A DNA stretch of 64,000 nt from Marinomonas phaeophyticola (lineage in GTDB: Bacteria; Pseudomonadota; Gammaproteobacteria; Pseudomonadales; Marinomonadaceae): contig NZ_JAPUBN010000011.1 of the NCBI RefSeq assembly GCF_026966905.1, positions 1-64,000 on the forward strand, in the 5' to 3' direction. Positions 30,549 to 39,568 of this stretch are shown here, piece by piece (the stretch's first letter is position 1; the number at the start of each line of letters is the position of its first letter). Below the pieces are notes generated by a model. That model was not told where the DNA came from, made no database searches, and saw nothing but the letters and a program-made list of their open reading frames with translations. The translations under genes were made by a program, and so were the position numbers.

Positions 30549-30740
30549 ATGTCTACTATTAGTGGTGCATCTTCGTCATACGGGCTTGAAGTGTTAAGTG
30601 CAAACTTAGCAAAGTCAGCTCAGAAGCAGGAGGGTGAAACAGTAATGAAATTATTGGATAGCGCTGCTGCGACAACGACGGCTGCGAAGTCGACGGCTCC
30701 TCAAGGTAATTTAGGTAATGCTATAAATGTTCATGTTTGA
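30549..30740 (+). CDS. YjfB-like putative motility protein
   Basis: A 63-residue protein starting MSTISGASSSYGLEVLSANL and ending GNLGNAINVHV. The central amphipathic helix (LSANLAKSAQKQEGETVMKLLDSA) plus the terminal LGxxINVxV are characteristic of the small YjfB family, annotated as putative motility proteins; biochemical function is unknown. AAGGAG stands seven bases before the ATG and a terminator follows, so it is a single-gene unit. No flagellar gene is near. Confidence 0.68.
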   Translation: MSTISGASSSYGLEVLSANLAKSAQKQEGETVMKLLDSAAATTTAAKSTAPQGNLGNAINVHV

Positions 30741-30767
30741 TTTGCCTTAACGACCTTGTATGTTCTG

Positions 30768-30806
30768 AAAAAACCAGGTAGATGTGATATCTATCTGGTT
30801 TTTTAT
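30768..30806 (+). terminator. Terminator after the YjfB-like gene
   Basis: AAAAAACCAGGTAGAT pairs with ATCTATCTGGTTTTTT with one G-U pair and a short loop, and ends in a T run. The A tract on the left also suits transcripts from the minus strand (gntR). Confidence 0.85.
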
Positions 30807-30834
30807 TGTCTATATCGATAGAGAGAGTAGGTGA

Positions 30835-31515
30835 TTAGATGTGGTTTAATCCTACATTTTTGATTAATGAAATAAGCATACGGCCACTTTTTTCTCTATG
30901 CTGGTGATGTATTAAGCGTGCTTTTTCAGAGTCTCGGTTCTCAATAGCACTAATCACATCTAAATGGTCTTTATTTGAATTCGTTGGTTTAGGGCGCATT
31001 TTGAGTGTTAACATTCTAAATCGATGGGATTGTTCTATAAAGTTACTGACTAAGTGTTTGAGGCGGTTGTTGTCTGCAAATTCAACTAGGTAGCGATGAA
31101 ATTGTTCGTCCGCTCTTGCCCATTCCGTTAAGTCATCCCGGTCCAAGGTTTCATTCATAGTGTTAACGGCATCATGCATTAATGACAATTGTTCACTTGT
31201 TAGTCCTTTGGTGGCGCATAATGCGGCCGCTGTCGATTCTAATCCCGTTAAAACCTCATAAATTTCTTGCATGTCATCGATTGAGATCGGTTTAACACGC
31301 ATTCCATGACGTGGCTTGAGCTCGATTAAGCCTTCGCTAGCCAGTTGCAGCATTGCTTCTCTAGTGGGCGTCCTACTCATGTTAAGTAGAACAGACACTT
31401 CTGCTTCGGTCATTTGTTGCCCCGAATGCAATTCATTATCGAGGATTTTATGTTTTAATTCTCGATAGGCTTTATCTGCTAGAGATACTTTTGTTTTCAC
31501 CGCTTTTAATGCCAT
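30835..31515 (-). CDS. GntR family regulator, FadR/FCD type
   Basis: A 226-residue protein with an N-terminal winged helix (about 10-75; SLADKAYRELKHKILDNELH and LNMSRTPTREAMLQLASEGL as recognition helix) and a C-terminal FCD helical domain that binds carboxylate ligands with a metal (about 85-215). It is the last gene of the minus-strand sugar-acid operon and very likely controls it and the divergent tctCBA operon, through the TAATGTATACATTA site at 34765-34778. Confidence 0.9.
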   Translation of the reverse strand: MALKAVKTKVSLADKAYRELKHKILDNELHSGQQMTEAEVSVLLNMSRTPTREAMLQLASEGLIELKPRHGMRVKPISIDDMQEIYEVLTGLESTAAALCATKGLTSEQLSLMHDAVNTMNETLDRDDLTEWARADEQFHRYLVEFADNNRLKHLVSNFIEQSHRFRMLTLKMRPKPTNSNKDHLDVISAIENRDSEKARLIHHQHREKSGRMLISLIKNVGLNHI

Positions 31516-31539
31516 GGAATGTTTTTTATCCTAATCGTG

Positions 31540-32571
31540 TTAGCGAGTATTTATGCGCTTTCCTAGTGAAGCGGATTGATATATCCAGTCTTCAATTTTT
31601 ATATTGGTCATATAGTCGTGAGCGCTGTTATGAAGCTCTGAGCTGTTTATAATATGCTCAACAACATGTTTTTGCAGATTATACACGCAATCTCCACCAA
31701 AATTTAAGGTGGAAAATGCATACTCATGTGGCGTCCAGGTCGATTCACCCGTTTTTCGGGTAGATATTTTACCATTACCTTCTAACTTGAGAGAGCCTTT
31801 ACTGCCTTCTATCTGCATTTCTCCCATAGTCAGTCGCATATTTTCAGCGGCGTGATCCGCCAATCGATTGCCGTCGAAGGTCGCTCGAATGTTATCTGCA
31901 AATCTAAATAAGACAATACCAGCATCTTCACCGTTAATCACAGGATTTAACTGCTGTAAATCCGCATATACAGACTCTACTTCACCTAATAAATAGCGGA
32001 AGACGTCTACCCAATGAATCCCGGTTTCATGGATTAAAAATCGCTCCATATCGCGAAAGTAAGGTTGTCTGGCGAGATACGCGTCTTCTCCTTGGCCATC
32101 TCCGGGACGTAAACGAAATCCTAGATTGTATAAACTTCCTAATTGCTGACTGGAAAGAATCGATTTTATTTCTTGATACCAAGGTTGAAAGCGAAAATTT
32201 TCATGGATGACAACCATTGCATTTTTTTCTTGGATCAATCGAGTGAGCTTTTCTGCATTCTCAAAAGAGGTCGTAAATGGTTTTTGGCAAATACAAGGAA
32301 TGCCTCTTTCTATGGCCGCCGTTACATATTCCACATGGGTTTGTGGTGGGGTGATAATATCTACTAAATCAGGCTTTGTTTCATCTAACATGGTCACAAA
32401 GTCTGAGTAAGTAGCGGGTATTGAATATTCTTGAGCCACAGATGCCGCCGCTGTGGCGCTACGATTACATAGCGCCACAACTTCAACTTCTTGTATACGT
32501 GCCCAAGCATTGTAGTGGAACTGACTAAAATAGCCGGTTCCTACTGTCGCAACTTTAAGCTTTTTCTGCAC
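31540..32571 (-). CDS. Gfo/Idh/MocA family oxidoreductase
   Basis: A 343-residue NAD(P)-dependent dehydrogenase. The Rossmann motif is ATVGTGYFSQFHYNAW (residues 8-23), with the usual CQKPFTTSFENAEKL containing the catalytic-type Lys near residue 97, and HETGIHWVDVFRYL near 180 (the conserved His pair). Family members oxidise sugars, inositols or sugar acids. It is 24 bases from gntR and 17 from the upstream dehydrogenase, so it belongs to the same operon. The substrate is unknown. Confidence 0.86.
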   Translation of the reverse strand: MQKKLKVATVGTGYFSQFHYNAWARIQEVEVVALCNRSATAAASVAQEYSIPATYSDFVTMLDETKPDLVDIITPPQTHVEYVTAAIERGIPCICQKPFTTSFENAEKLTRLIQEKNAMVVIHENFRFQPWYQEIKSILSSQQLGSLYNLGFRLRPGDGQGEDAYLARQPYFRDMERFLIHETGIHWVDVFRYLLGEVESVYADLQQLNPVINGEDAGIVLFRFADNIRATFDGNRLADHAAENMRLTMGEMQIEGSKGSLKLEGNGKISTRKTGESTWTPHEYAFSTLNFGGDCVYNLQKHVVEHIINSSELHNSAHDYMTNIKIEDWIYQSASLGKRINTR

Positions 32572-32588
32572 CGTTACTACTCCAGATT

Positions 32589-33686
32589 TTATTTATTTAG
32601 CTGTGCCATTACTGCCGTGGTAATCGCTTCTGTACCAGCCGTGCCACCAAGTTCATAAGGAATTAATGTACCCGGAGCAAAAGCACTGTCTACCGCCTCA
32701 CGAATAAGGTTGGCCGCTGTTGAACAGCTAGGCATACCATGGGTTTGATCTAACCAATCTAGCATCATAGCGGCAGATAAGAACATGGCTGTTGGGTTGG
32801 CTTTACCCTCGCCCACTATATCAGGAGCACTACCATGGCAAGGTTGGAAAACGGCATGTTCATCTCCGATATCTGCTGACGGTGCCATCCCCATACCACC
32901 CATCAAGGCAGCACCTAGGTCTGATAGAATATCACCAAACATATTTTCTGTTACTAAAACATCAAAATGCCAAGGATGACGAACTAAATTTAAAGCCATG
33001 GCATCGACATAACTGTGATCTGCTTTAATAGTAGGGTTCAATGCGGCTTGCTCATCAAATACTTTGCGGAAAAAAGCAAAAGACTGGAATACATTGGCTT
33101 TATCAACACAGGTAACTTTACCTTCACTACCATTTTGTTTTCTGTGAGAGGCTAATTTAAAGGCAAAATCAAATAAACGTTCAGATACGGCACGAGTGAT
33201 GACCATGGTATCTTTAGCAATAGAGTCGTTTTCTACCGTACCTTTGCCATGAGATGCAAATAACCCCTCAGTGGATTCACGAATCAGAACCAAATCAATA
33301 TCTTTCGCTTTTTCACTGGCTAGTGGTAAATCCAGTCCTGGTACCAATCGTACAGGGCGCACACCAGCATATAAGCCTAATTGCATACGTAGATCAATTT
33401 GTGGAGAAACTTCCGTTCCGTCTGGATAACGAACAGCAGGTAGACCCATGCAAGACAGTAAAATAGCATCCGCTTCTTTGGCTGTTTTTTTGGATGTTTC
33501 TGGGAAAGATTCTCCGGTATCTCTATAAAGTGCGGCACCAGCTGGAACATCAGTAAAGTTAAGCTTCACTCCACCTGCTTTTTCACAGGCCGTATTTAAT
33601 AACTCCAAGCAAGGAGGGGTTATTTCTGGTCCTATGCCGTCACCTGAAAATACTGCAATATTAAACGTTTTTAACGTAGAGCTCAT
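32589..33686 (-). CDS. Isocitrate/isopropylmalate dehydrogenase family (tartrate dehydrogenase-like)
   Basis: A 365-residue beta-decarboxylating dehydrogenase. It starts FNIAVFSGDGIGPEI, keeps the substrate Arg/Lys/Tyr region (LVLIRESTEGLFASHG), the metal-binding NMFGDILSDLGAALMGGMGM, and the NAD-binding HGSAPDIVGEGKANP. It most resembles the tartrate/malate-type branch rather than LeuB, in keeping with the sugar-acid context, but the substrate is inferred. I start at 33686, where GGAGAATAAAA precedes ATG; a longer frame to 33737 would overlap the SMP-30 gene. Confidence 0.85.
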   Translation of the reverse strand: MSSTLKTFNIAVFSGDGIGPEITPPCLELLNTACEKAGGVKLNFTDVPAGAALYRDTGESFPETSKKTAKEADAILLSCMGLPAVRYPDGTEVSPQIDLRMQLGLYAGVRPVRLVPGLDLPLASEKAKDIDLVLIRESTEGLFASHGKGTVENDSIAKDTMVITRAVSERLFDFAFKLASHRKQNGSEGKVTCVDKANVFQSFAFFRKVFDEQAALNPTIKADHSYVDAMALNLVRHPWHFDVLVTENMFGDILSDLGAALMGGMGMAPSADIGDEHAVFQPCHGSAPDIVGEGKANPTAMFLSAAMMLDWLDQTHGMPSCSTAANLIREAVDSAFAPGTLIPYELGGTAGTEAITTAVMAQLNK

Positions 33687-33688
33687 TT

Positions 33689-34684
33689 TTATTCTCCGAT
33701 AGATAGTTTGGGCTCTGAAGGCCCTGTGAAATTCCAATGGCTAGGAGCTAGACCTGCGCAGTCTTGGGTAAGTGTTGCGACTTGATGGCCTAGTAAACAA
33801 CCTAGATACAAGGTTTTATGGTCGTCGCCACCAAAGGCGAGACTAGAAATATTTTTAAGCACTTGGCTTTTAACATTATCTAAATGGGGTCTTCCCATAG
33901 AATGATTTTGAAAGGCTTCTTCTACCCAAGTTAGATGGTCTTCATCGACATCAATTAGCATCGTTTCTTGACTTTGACCGTCCGCAGCCACTCGAATAAC
34001 TTGGTTGCTAACAATACTGGTGATCCAAAAGGCGCCCTCTTGATCAAAAACCAATCCATCCGGGTAAATACCTTTACCAAATGTAGTAATGGTCGTTTTA
34101 TCATTGAGATCACCATTTTCTGCAACAGTGAAGCGAGTTAAACGACGGGAAAAGGTTTCATTAACATAAAGGTATTTGCCGTCAGGGCTGACAATGCATT
34201 CATTGGTATATCCTAGATGGTCAGCCACTATTCTGGCTTTACCTTGATCGACAAGAATAATGAAGCCGTCTTGAATGGTTGAGCGGTAGGCTTCTGCTCT
34301 TGGTTTTGTACGAGTACTGACTGTAATCCAAATACGACCTTGGAAGTCTAGGTGTACATAGTTGGTTGGTGGCAGAGGTTCACCATTAATCTCAGTTAGA
34401 AAAGGGGTTAGCTGACCGTTCGAAGATAAACGATATACACCACCATCTTCATTACCTAAATGGGCGATCAAGAAATCCCCATTGTCTAATAAGCTGATGC
34501 CGTTTGGCTTTAAATCAAAGGAGCAGTCTGTTGCTAGAATGGAAAACTGATGCCCATTTTTTTCGATAATGGCAACGCCGCCATTCCAATCCGAGCAATA
34601 AATTCGGCCATTTGAAGTGGTTAATACACACTCTGGTCTGTTTAAATCTTCGCCTAAAAAGCGAATTCGGTCTAACCTAAACAT
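33689..34684 (-). CDS. SMP-30/gluconolactonase family protein
   Basis: A 331-residue beta-propeller of the SMP-30/LRE family, which hydrolyses sugar lactones with a bound divalent metal. Visible marks are VLTTSNGRIYCSDWNGGVAI, PNGISLLDNGDFLIAHLG, NECIVSPDGKYLYVNETF and YPDGLVFDQEGAFWI, each contributing the Glu/Asn/Asp metal ligands of the fold. It is the first gene of the minus-strand operon; the next ATG is only three bases past its last codon. A lactone of a sugar acid is the likely substrate. Confidence 0.87.
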   Translation of the reverse strand: MFRLDRIRFLGEDLNRPECVLTTSNGRIYCSDWNGGVAIIEKNGHQFSILATDCSFDLKPNGISLLDNGDFLIAHLGNEDGGVYRLSSNGQLTPFLTEINGEPLPPTNYVHLDFQGRIWITVSTRTKPRAEAYRSTIQDGFIILVDQGKARIVADHLGYTNECIVSPDGKYLYVNETFSRRLTRFTVAENGDLNDKTTITTFGKGIYPDGLVFDQEGAFWITSIVSNQVIRVAADGQSQETMLIDVDEDHLTWVEEAFQNHSMGRPHLDNVKSQVLKNISSLAFGGDDHKTLYLGCLLGHQVATLTQDCAGLAPSHWNFTGPSEPKLSIGE

Positions 34685-34764
34685 TTATAAACCTCTTTTA
34701 TTTTTGTAATATGCGCTGTTGATTACAATAACGACTTTTAAAACTTATTGCAAAATAAATTTAT

Positions 34765-34778
34765 TAATGTATACATTA
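34765..34778. promoter_or_regulatory. Candidate GntR operator
   Basis: TAATGTATACATTA is a perfect 14-bp palindrome in the 162 bases between the divergent SMP-30 and tctC starts. GntR/FadR regulators commonly bind palindromes of the form TGTATACA. A single site could control both operons. Confidence 0.6.
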
Positions 34779-34846
34779 TATGATCTGTTCAATAGAATAG
34801 GTCGTCTCACCAAGTGAGAATAAAAACAAAAAACTGGAGAATACAG

Positions 34847-35866
34847 ATGAAGAAGATTGTTACAGCCTTAGTTTCTGGTGTTTTAGCGGTAAGTTTATCG
34901 ACTAGTGTGATGGCGAAAGATCGCTATCCTGAAAGAGACATTACCAATGTCGTAGTATGGTCCGCTGGTGGCGGTACAGACGTTATTAATAGAATGATCA
35001 CGTCTGAAATGGCACCATTCTTAGATGTAAACATTAACGTGACGAACCGTCCTGGCGGTGTGGCTGGCTCTTTAGGTATGAGTTATGTGCACAAATTAAA
35101 GGCAGATGGTTATACGCTAGTTGGTTTATCTGAATCCGTGGTTGCTTCTGCCGTTCAAGGTGGTTGGGATCAGCGTATGGATGTTTGGTATCCATTCATT
35201 GTTGGTGGATCGCCAGATGTAATTTCTGTTTCCGAAAACTCTAAATATAATTCTTTAGAAGATTTGATTAGTGATGTAAAAGCACACCCAAAAACAATCA
35301 AAGGCAGTGCTGGTGGCGCGGGTTCTATACATCATTTGAACTTACTTGCTGTCGCAAATGGTACTAATGCAGAATTTAACTATATTCCATATCCTGGTTC
35401 GGCTCCGGCTCAAACCGCCGTATTAACAGGGGAAGTGGATTTTGTTATTACTTCTTTAGCTGAGCAGCAACAGCTGATTAAGGGTGGAAAGCTGAAGCCT
35501 TTAGCGATGTTAGTTGAACAATCCCAAGAACTAGATGGTGTGGGCGTTATTCCATCTGCATTTGATAAATTTCCTTCTCTTACAAAGCATTTACCTATCA
35601 TGCAAGCGATAGGCTTTGCGGTAAAACAAGAGGCATCGGATTCCGTAAAAGCGAAATTAACGGATGCTTTTAATAAAGCCATTGCTGGTCCGAAGTTACA
35701 AGAGTGGGCTAAATCTAATTACTATGTTCTTTCAGGACTTTCTGGTGAAGCGGCAAGCCAGGAATTTGCTTTCCTAGAGTCACTTTTCTCTTGGACATTG
35801 AAAGATTTAGGTTCTGTTAAAGTTGATCCAACAGCTTTAGGTATCCCTAAGCCATCTGAACTTTAA
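34847..35866 (+). CDS. tctC: TTT transporter substrate-binding protein (TctC/Bug family)
   Basis: A 339-residue periplasmic binding protein of a tripartite tricarboxylate transporter. The signal peptide is KKIVTALVSGVLAVSLSTSV-MA with cleavage before KDRYP. Bug-family marks are VVWSAGGGTD (loop contacting the ligand carboxylate), NRPGGVAGSLGM and GSAGGAGSIHHLN. Start at 34847, with GGAG seven bases before it. tctB and tctA follow, so the importer is complete. The ligand is probably a sugar acid or dicarboxylate linked to the nearby enzymes. Confidence 0.9.
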   Translation: MKKIVTALVSGVLAVSLSTSVMAKDRYPERDITNVVVWSAGGGTDVINRMITSEMAPFLDVNINVTNRPGGVAGSLGMSYVHKLKADGYTLVGLSESVVASAVQGGWDQRMDVWYPFIVGGSPDVISVSENSKYNSLEDLISDVKAHPKTIKGSAGGAGSIHHLNLLAVANGTNAEFNYIPYPGSAPAQTAVLTGEVDFVITSLAEQQQLIKGGKLKPLAMLVEQSQELDGVGVIPSAFDKFPSLTKHLPIMQAIGFAVKQEASDSVKAKLTDAFNKAIAGPKLQEWAKSNYYVLSGLSGEAASQEFAFLESLFSWTLKDLGSVKVDPTALGIPKPSEL

Positions 35867-35885
35867 TTATATCAAGCTCAAAAAT

Positions 35886-35916
35886 AGAGAAAGACATTGT
35901 TTGTCTTTCTCTTCTT
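35886..35916 (+). terminator. Hairpin between tctC and tctB
   Basis: AGAGAAAGAC (35886-35895) and GTCTTTCTCT (35903-35912) form a perfect 10-bp stem with a 7-base loop and pyrimidine-rich tail. It is well placed to stabilise tctC mRNA or to attenuate transcription so that more binding protein than membrane protein is made. Confidence 0.65.
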
Positions 35917-35958
35917 TGATTGTTTTGGCGCGTAAACAAAACAAACTTTGGGGGATCT

Positions 35959-36705
35959 ATGCAACCTGAACAACTCATGGCGTTACGCCGTGCAGATCTG
36001 AAAACCTCGATAGTACTTATTATTCTATCGACCTTAATGATTATAGAAAGTTTTAGTTTTCCGCTTTCTGATAGTTATGCCGGTGTCACTAATGCTTGGT
36101 ATGTATCGCCGGCTTTATTTCCTATTTTAATTGCAAGTATCTTACTTATCTGTGGTATTGCTTTATTTGTAAAAGCGCTCGTTTTTGTGAAAAAAAATGC
36201 AGGAACAGCCTCGGCGAAAGAAAGCAGTGAAAGCTGGGGACGTTTTTTTCTCCTAGTCTCTTTGATAGCCGGACAGGTTTATGGTTGGGTTCCCATTGTG
36301 GATTTTGCCCTAGCGGCCTTCGTTTTTTTATTCTTATTTATTTTTTCTTTTTATTCAGACAGCGTCTTGGTTCAGAAAAAAATACTGTTTCTTTGGACGT
36401 CCCTGTCGATTGCTCTACTGCTTATCGCTCAAGTCTTTTCACCAGGTGAAGAAGCGAGAATGTTTCTTGATTGGGGTGTTGTTTTAGTGATTGGGTTGAT
36501 TGTTTTTGTGAGTAAAAATTGGGCTAATCAAACACAGACTCAAAAAGCGTGGCGATCTAGTTGGAAAGCGGCGTTGGTGGTTACCATTATTGCTTGCCCA
36601 GTATTTCGTTTAGGTATGCTTGTTCCTTTGCCTACTGAAGGTATTGTGATTGAAAAAATGGTAGATGCGAAGTACGCGATTCGAGATATGTGGAGAGGAA
36701 AATAA
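35959..36705 (+). CDS. tctB: TTT transporter small membrane subunit (TctB)
   Basis: A 248-residue protein with several hydrophobic helices (around residues 17-34, 44-70, 95-140, 155-175 and 205-220), the TctB/DUF1468 layout. It is longer than the usual 150-200 residues. I start at ATG 35959, preceded by GGGGGA; a TTG-started frame from 35920 is less likely. Positioned between tctC and tctA as in the canonical operon. Confidence 0.82.
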   Translation: MQPEQLMALRRADLKTSIVLIILSTLMIIESFSFPLSDSYAGVTNAWYVSPALFPILIASILLICGIALFVKALVFVKKNAGTASAKESSESWGRFFLLVSLIAGQVYGWVPIVDFALAAFVFLFLFIFSFYSDSVLVQKKILFLWTSLSIALLLIAQVFSPGEEARMFLDWGVVLVIGLIVFVSKNWANQTQTQKAWRSSWKAALVVTIIACPVFRLGMLVPLPTEGIVIEKMVDAKYAIRDMWRGK

Positions 36706-36707
36706 TA

Positions 36708-38249
36708 ATGGATATCTTGTCATCCTTTAGTGTGTTCGGTAGCACATTGTTGTCGCTTTTATCGTCGCCAACTAACCTTTTATTGTTAATAGGAGCCTCT
36801 TTTGCGGGGATTATCTTTGGTGCATTACCCGGGTTAACCGCTACATTAGGTGTTGCGTTATTAACAACGTTAACATACGGCATGGATGTCAACACCGCTT
36901 TAATTGCGTTATTGGGATTATATGTAGGTGCGATTTATGGCGGCTCTTATCCCTCTATTTTAATCAACATTCCCGGTACGGCCGCTGCCGCCGCCACAGC
37001 ATTAGACGGCTACCCTTTAGCACTTAAAGGTCAAGGTGGAAGGGCGCTTGGGTTAACTACGACCGCTTCCTTAATTGGTACTTTGATGGGAATCTTGGTT
37101 TTAGTGGTGGCCGCTCCTTGGGTTGCTAAAATGGCATTGCAATTTACGTCATTTGAATTCTTTTTATTGGCGTTATTCGGAATTTTGATCAGTGGCACCT
37201 TAACGAGCCCAGATTTAGTGATTAAAGGTTGGATTGCTGGCTTACTTGGCTTAGCGGTTTCTACTATTGGTCGTGATCCTTTACAGTTTTTCCCTCGTTT
37301 TACCTTTGATATGCCTGATCTAGACCAAGGCTTAGAAGTGGTGCCTGTTTTAATTGGTGCTTTCGGTATTCCTCAAGTGATTCGTGCATTACGCAACAAG
37401 GAAAGCTTAGGGGCCATGCAAGAATTTGGACGTATTTTACCTGAATGGTCAACTCTATTTAAAAACCGCAAAAATATTACCCGATCTTCTATGATTGGTA
37501 TTGGTATCGGTGCCGTACCAGGTATTGGTGAAGATATTGCTGGTTGGGTGTCTTATGGTGCTGCAAAGAATACATCCACCCACTCTGAAACCTTTGGTAC
37601 GGGTGAACCTGAAGGTATTATTGCTTCAGAGACAGCAAATAACGCTTGTATTGGTGGTGCTCTAATTCCACTTTTGACATTAGGTATTCCGGGTAGTCCT
37701 CCAGCGGCTATGTTACTTGGTGCTCTTATGTTGCACGGTATTACTCCTGGTCCCATGATAGTAGTAGAAGATCCTGATTTCTTAATCGAAGTAACGGCTA
37801 TTCTTGTATTGTGCTCTATTGCTATGTGGATAAACGGCATGTTTCTGGCGAAGCAGGTTGTTAAGGTGCTCAGTATCCCCGCCCCTATATTCTTACCTGT
37901 TGTTACCCTCATGTGTATTTTAGGGTCCTATGCTCTCGGTCTAAATATTTTTAACTTGTATATGATGGTTCTTGTAGGAGTGATCGCTTACTTCTTGGGA
38001 GAGATGCAGTACCCAATATCACCTCTTGTTATCGGTGTTATTTTAGGCCCTATGGCTGATGAAAACTTACGCCGAGCGATGATGGTATCAGAAGGCAGTT
38101 TGATGCCCTTTTTAGAGCGCCCTGTATCGATTCTATTGTTGCTCGTGATCGTGCTGGTTTTGTTAAGTAAAGTGCCTCAATACCAAACGTTAAAATCAAT
38201 CATCTTGAAAAAGTTAGGCTTTGGTCGAACATCTAAAAAAGGAGCATAG
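36708..38249 (+). CDS. tctA: TTT transporter large membrane subunit (TctA)
   Basis: A 513-residue channel-forming subunit with about 11-12 transmembrane helices. TctA marks are GALPGLTATLGVALLTTLTY, the GGSYPSILINIPGTAAAAAT block near residue 75, and GEPEGIIASETANNACIGG followed by LTLGIPGSPPAAMLLGALM. Start at 36708, two bases after tctB stops, with GAGAGG upstream. It imports a carboxylate with the ion gradient in concert with TctB and TctC. Confidence 0.92.
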   Translation: MDILSSFSVFGSTLLSLLSSPTNLLLLIGASFAGIIFGALPGLTATLGVALLTTLTYGMDVNTALIALLGLYVGAIYGGSYPSILINIPGTAAAAATALDGYPLALKGQGGRALGLTTTASLIGTLMGILVLVVAAPWVAKMALQFTSFEFFLLALFGILISGTLTSPDLVIKGWIAGLLGLAVSTIGRDPLQFFPRFTFDMPDLDQGLEVVPVLIGAFGIPQVIRALRNKESLGAMQEFGRILPEWSTLFKNRKNITRSSMIGIGIGAVPGIGEDIAGWVSYGAAKNTSTHSETFGTGEPEGIIASETANNACIGGALIPLLTLGIPGSPPAAMLLGALMLHGITPGPMIVVEDPDFLIEVTAILVLCSIAMWINGMFLAKQVVKVLSIPAPIFLPVVTLMCILGSYALGLNIFNLYMMVLVGVIAYFLGEMQYPISPLVIGVILGPMADENLRRAMMVSEGSLMPFLERPVSILLLLVIVLVLLSKVPQYQTLKSIILKKLGFGRTSKKGA

Positions 38250-38250
38250 T

Positions 38251-39531
38251 GTGAGTGTATTGTTAGGTTGTATAGCCGATGATTTTACTGGTGCAACGGA
38301 CATTGCATCCGTACTACGCCGAGAAGGAATGCAAGTTTTACAAATCAATGGCTTGCCGACTGAAAGCGTGACCTATCCTGATAATGTGGATGCGATTGTT
38401 ATTGCTCTCAAGTCTCGTACAGAGCCTGTTAAGGAAGCGGTTGATGCGTCCTTACAAGCATGCAATTGGTTGTTAGAACAAGGTGTTGTTCAAGTTTTCT
38501 TTAAATATTGTTCTACGTTTGATTGTACTGCCAAAGGGAATATTGGTCCGGTTATTGATGCGCTAATGGCACGATTAAATACGAATAAAACCATAGTAAG
38601 TCCGGGCTACCCGGTAAATGGAAGAACGGTTTATGGTGCAAATCTTTTTGTCTTAGGTGTGCCGTTGTCTGAGTCACCAATGAAAGATCATCCGTTGACG
38701 CCGATGAGAGATTCTAATCTAGTACGTTTGCTTGAAACACAAACTCAAGCTCAGGTGAATCATATTCCTTGGCAAGTGATCCAGACCGGTGAGGCAGCGA
38801 TTAAACAAGAGTTTGACCGCTGTCATGATATGAAGCCAACGATCTGGGTTATGGATGCATTAACGGATAGTGATTTAATCGCTTCTACTTTTGCTGCGGA
38901 AGACATGACTCTTTTGACTGGAGGGGCGGCCTTGGCTCAAGGCTTACCTGCTTTATATAGAAAAAAAGGTTGGATGACCTCAGAGAGCTCACAAAACACT
39001 TTTAGTCTACCTGAAGGTAACTCCTTAGTGCTTGCGGGCAGTTGCTCAACCGCGACACGGGGCCAAGTGGCGTGTTTTTTGGAACAGTACCCAGGAATTG
39101 CCGTTGATCCATTGTCTTTATCCAAAGATGACAAAGAGTACGATCGACTATTTAGTTTTGTTAAAGCGAATATTGGCAAAAAACCTGTTTTAGTTTACGC
39201 CAGTGATACACCTGAAAATGTATTGGCGATTCAACAGGAACTGGGTCAGGAGGCCGCAGGAAAATTAGTGGAAGCTTGTTTGGCCCGCTTGGCCGTTGAT
39301 GCAACAGAGTCTCTTGGGGTGACTCAAATAGTCGTGGCTGGTGGGGAAACTTCCGGTGCCGTGGTATCCGCTCTACAGGCAAAAACCTTACTCATAGGTG
39401 ATCCTATTGAGCCAGGTGTGCCATGGACTATTTTGCAAGGCGATAAAGCCATTGGCATTGCATTAAAATCGGGTAATTTTGGGTCTAGAGATTTCTTTCT
39501 AAGAGCTTTGTCTAAAGATACAGGCGAATAA
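38251..39531 (+). CDS. Four-carbon acid sugar kinase family protein (OtnK-like)
   Basis: A 426-residue kinase starting SVLLGCIADDFTGATDIA, the DUF1537 N-terminal signature. Known members phosphorylate 3-oxo-tetronates, D-threonate or D-erythronate. The C-terminal nucleotide-binding domain is marked by GSCSTATRGQ, VVAGGETSGAVVSAL and the closing KSGNFGSRDFF. I choose GTG 38251 with AAGGAG before it; the start overlaps no tctA codon. It should phosphorylate the four-carbon acid made or imported by this locus, but the partner OtnC aldolase or OtnI isomerase is not here. Confidence 0.86.
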   Translation: MSVLLGCIADDFTGATDIASVLRREGMQVLQINGLPTESVTYPDNVDAIVIALKSRTEPVKEAVDASLQACNWLLEQGVVQVFFKYCSTFDCTAKGNIGPVIDALMARLNTNKTIVSPGYPVNGRTVYGANLFVLGVPLSESPMKDHPLTPMRDSNLVRLLETQTQAQVNHIPWQVIQTGEAAIKQEFDRCHDMKPTIWVMDALTDSDLIASTFAAEDMTLLTGGAALAQGLPALYRKKGWMTSESSQNTFSLPEGNSLVLAGSCSTATRGQVACFLEQYPGIAVDPLSLSKDDKEYDRLFSFVKANIGKKPVLVYASDTPENVLAIQQELGQEAAGKLVEACLARLAVDATESLGVTQIVVAGGETSGAVVSALQAKTLLIGDPIEPGVPWTILQGDKAIGIALKSGNFGSRDFFLRALSKDTGE

Positions 39532-39568
39532 TGCGCCCCAAGACACGTTAATTTTTAAGGAATATAGA

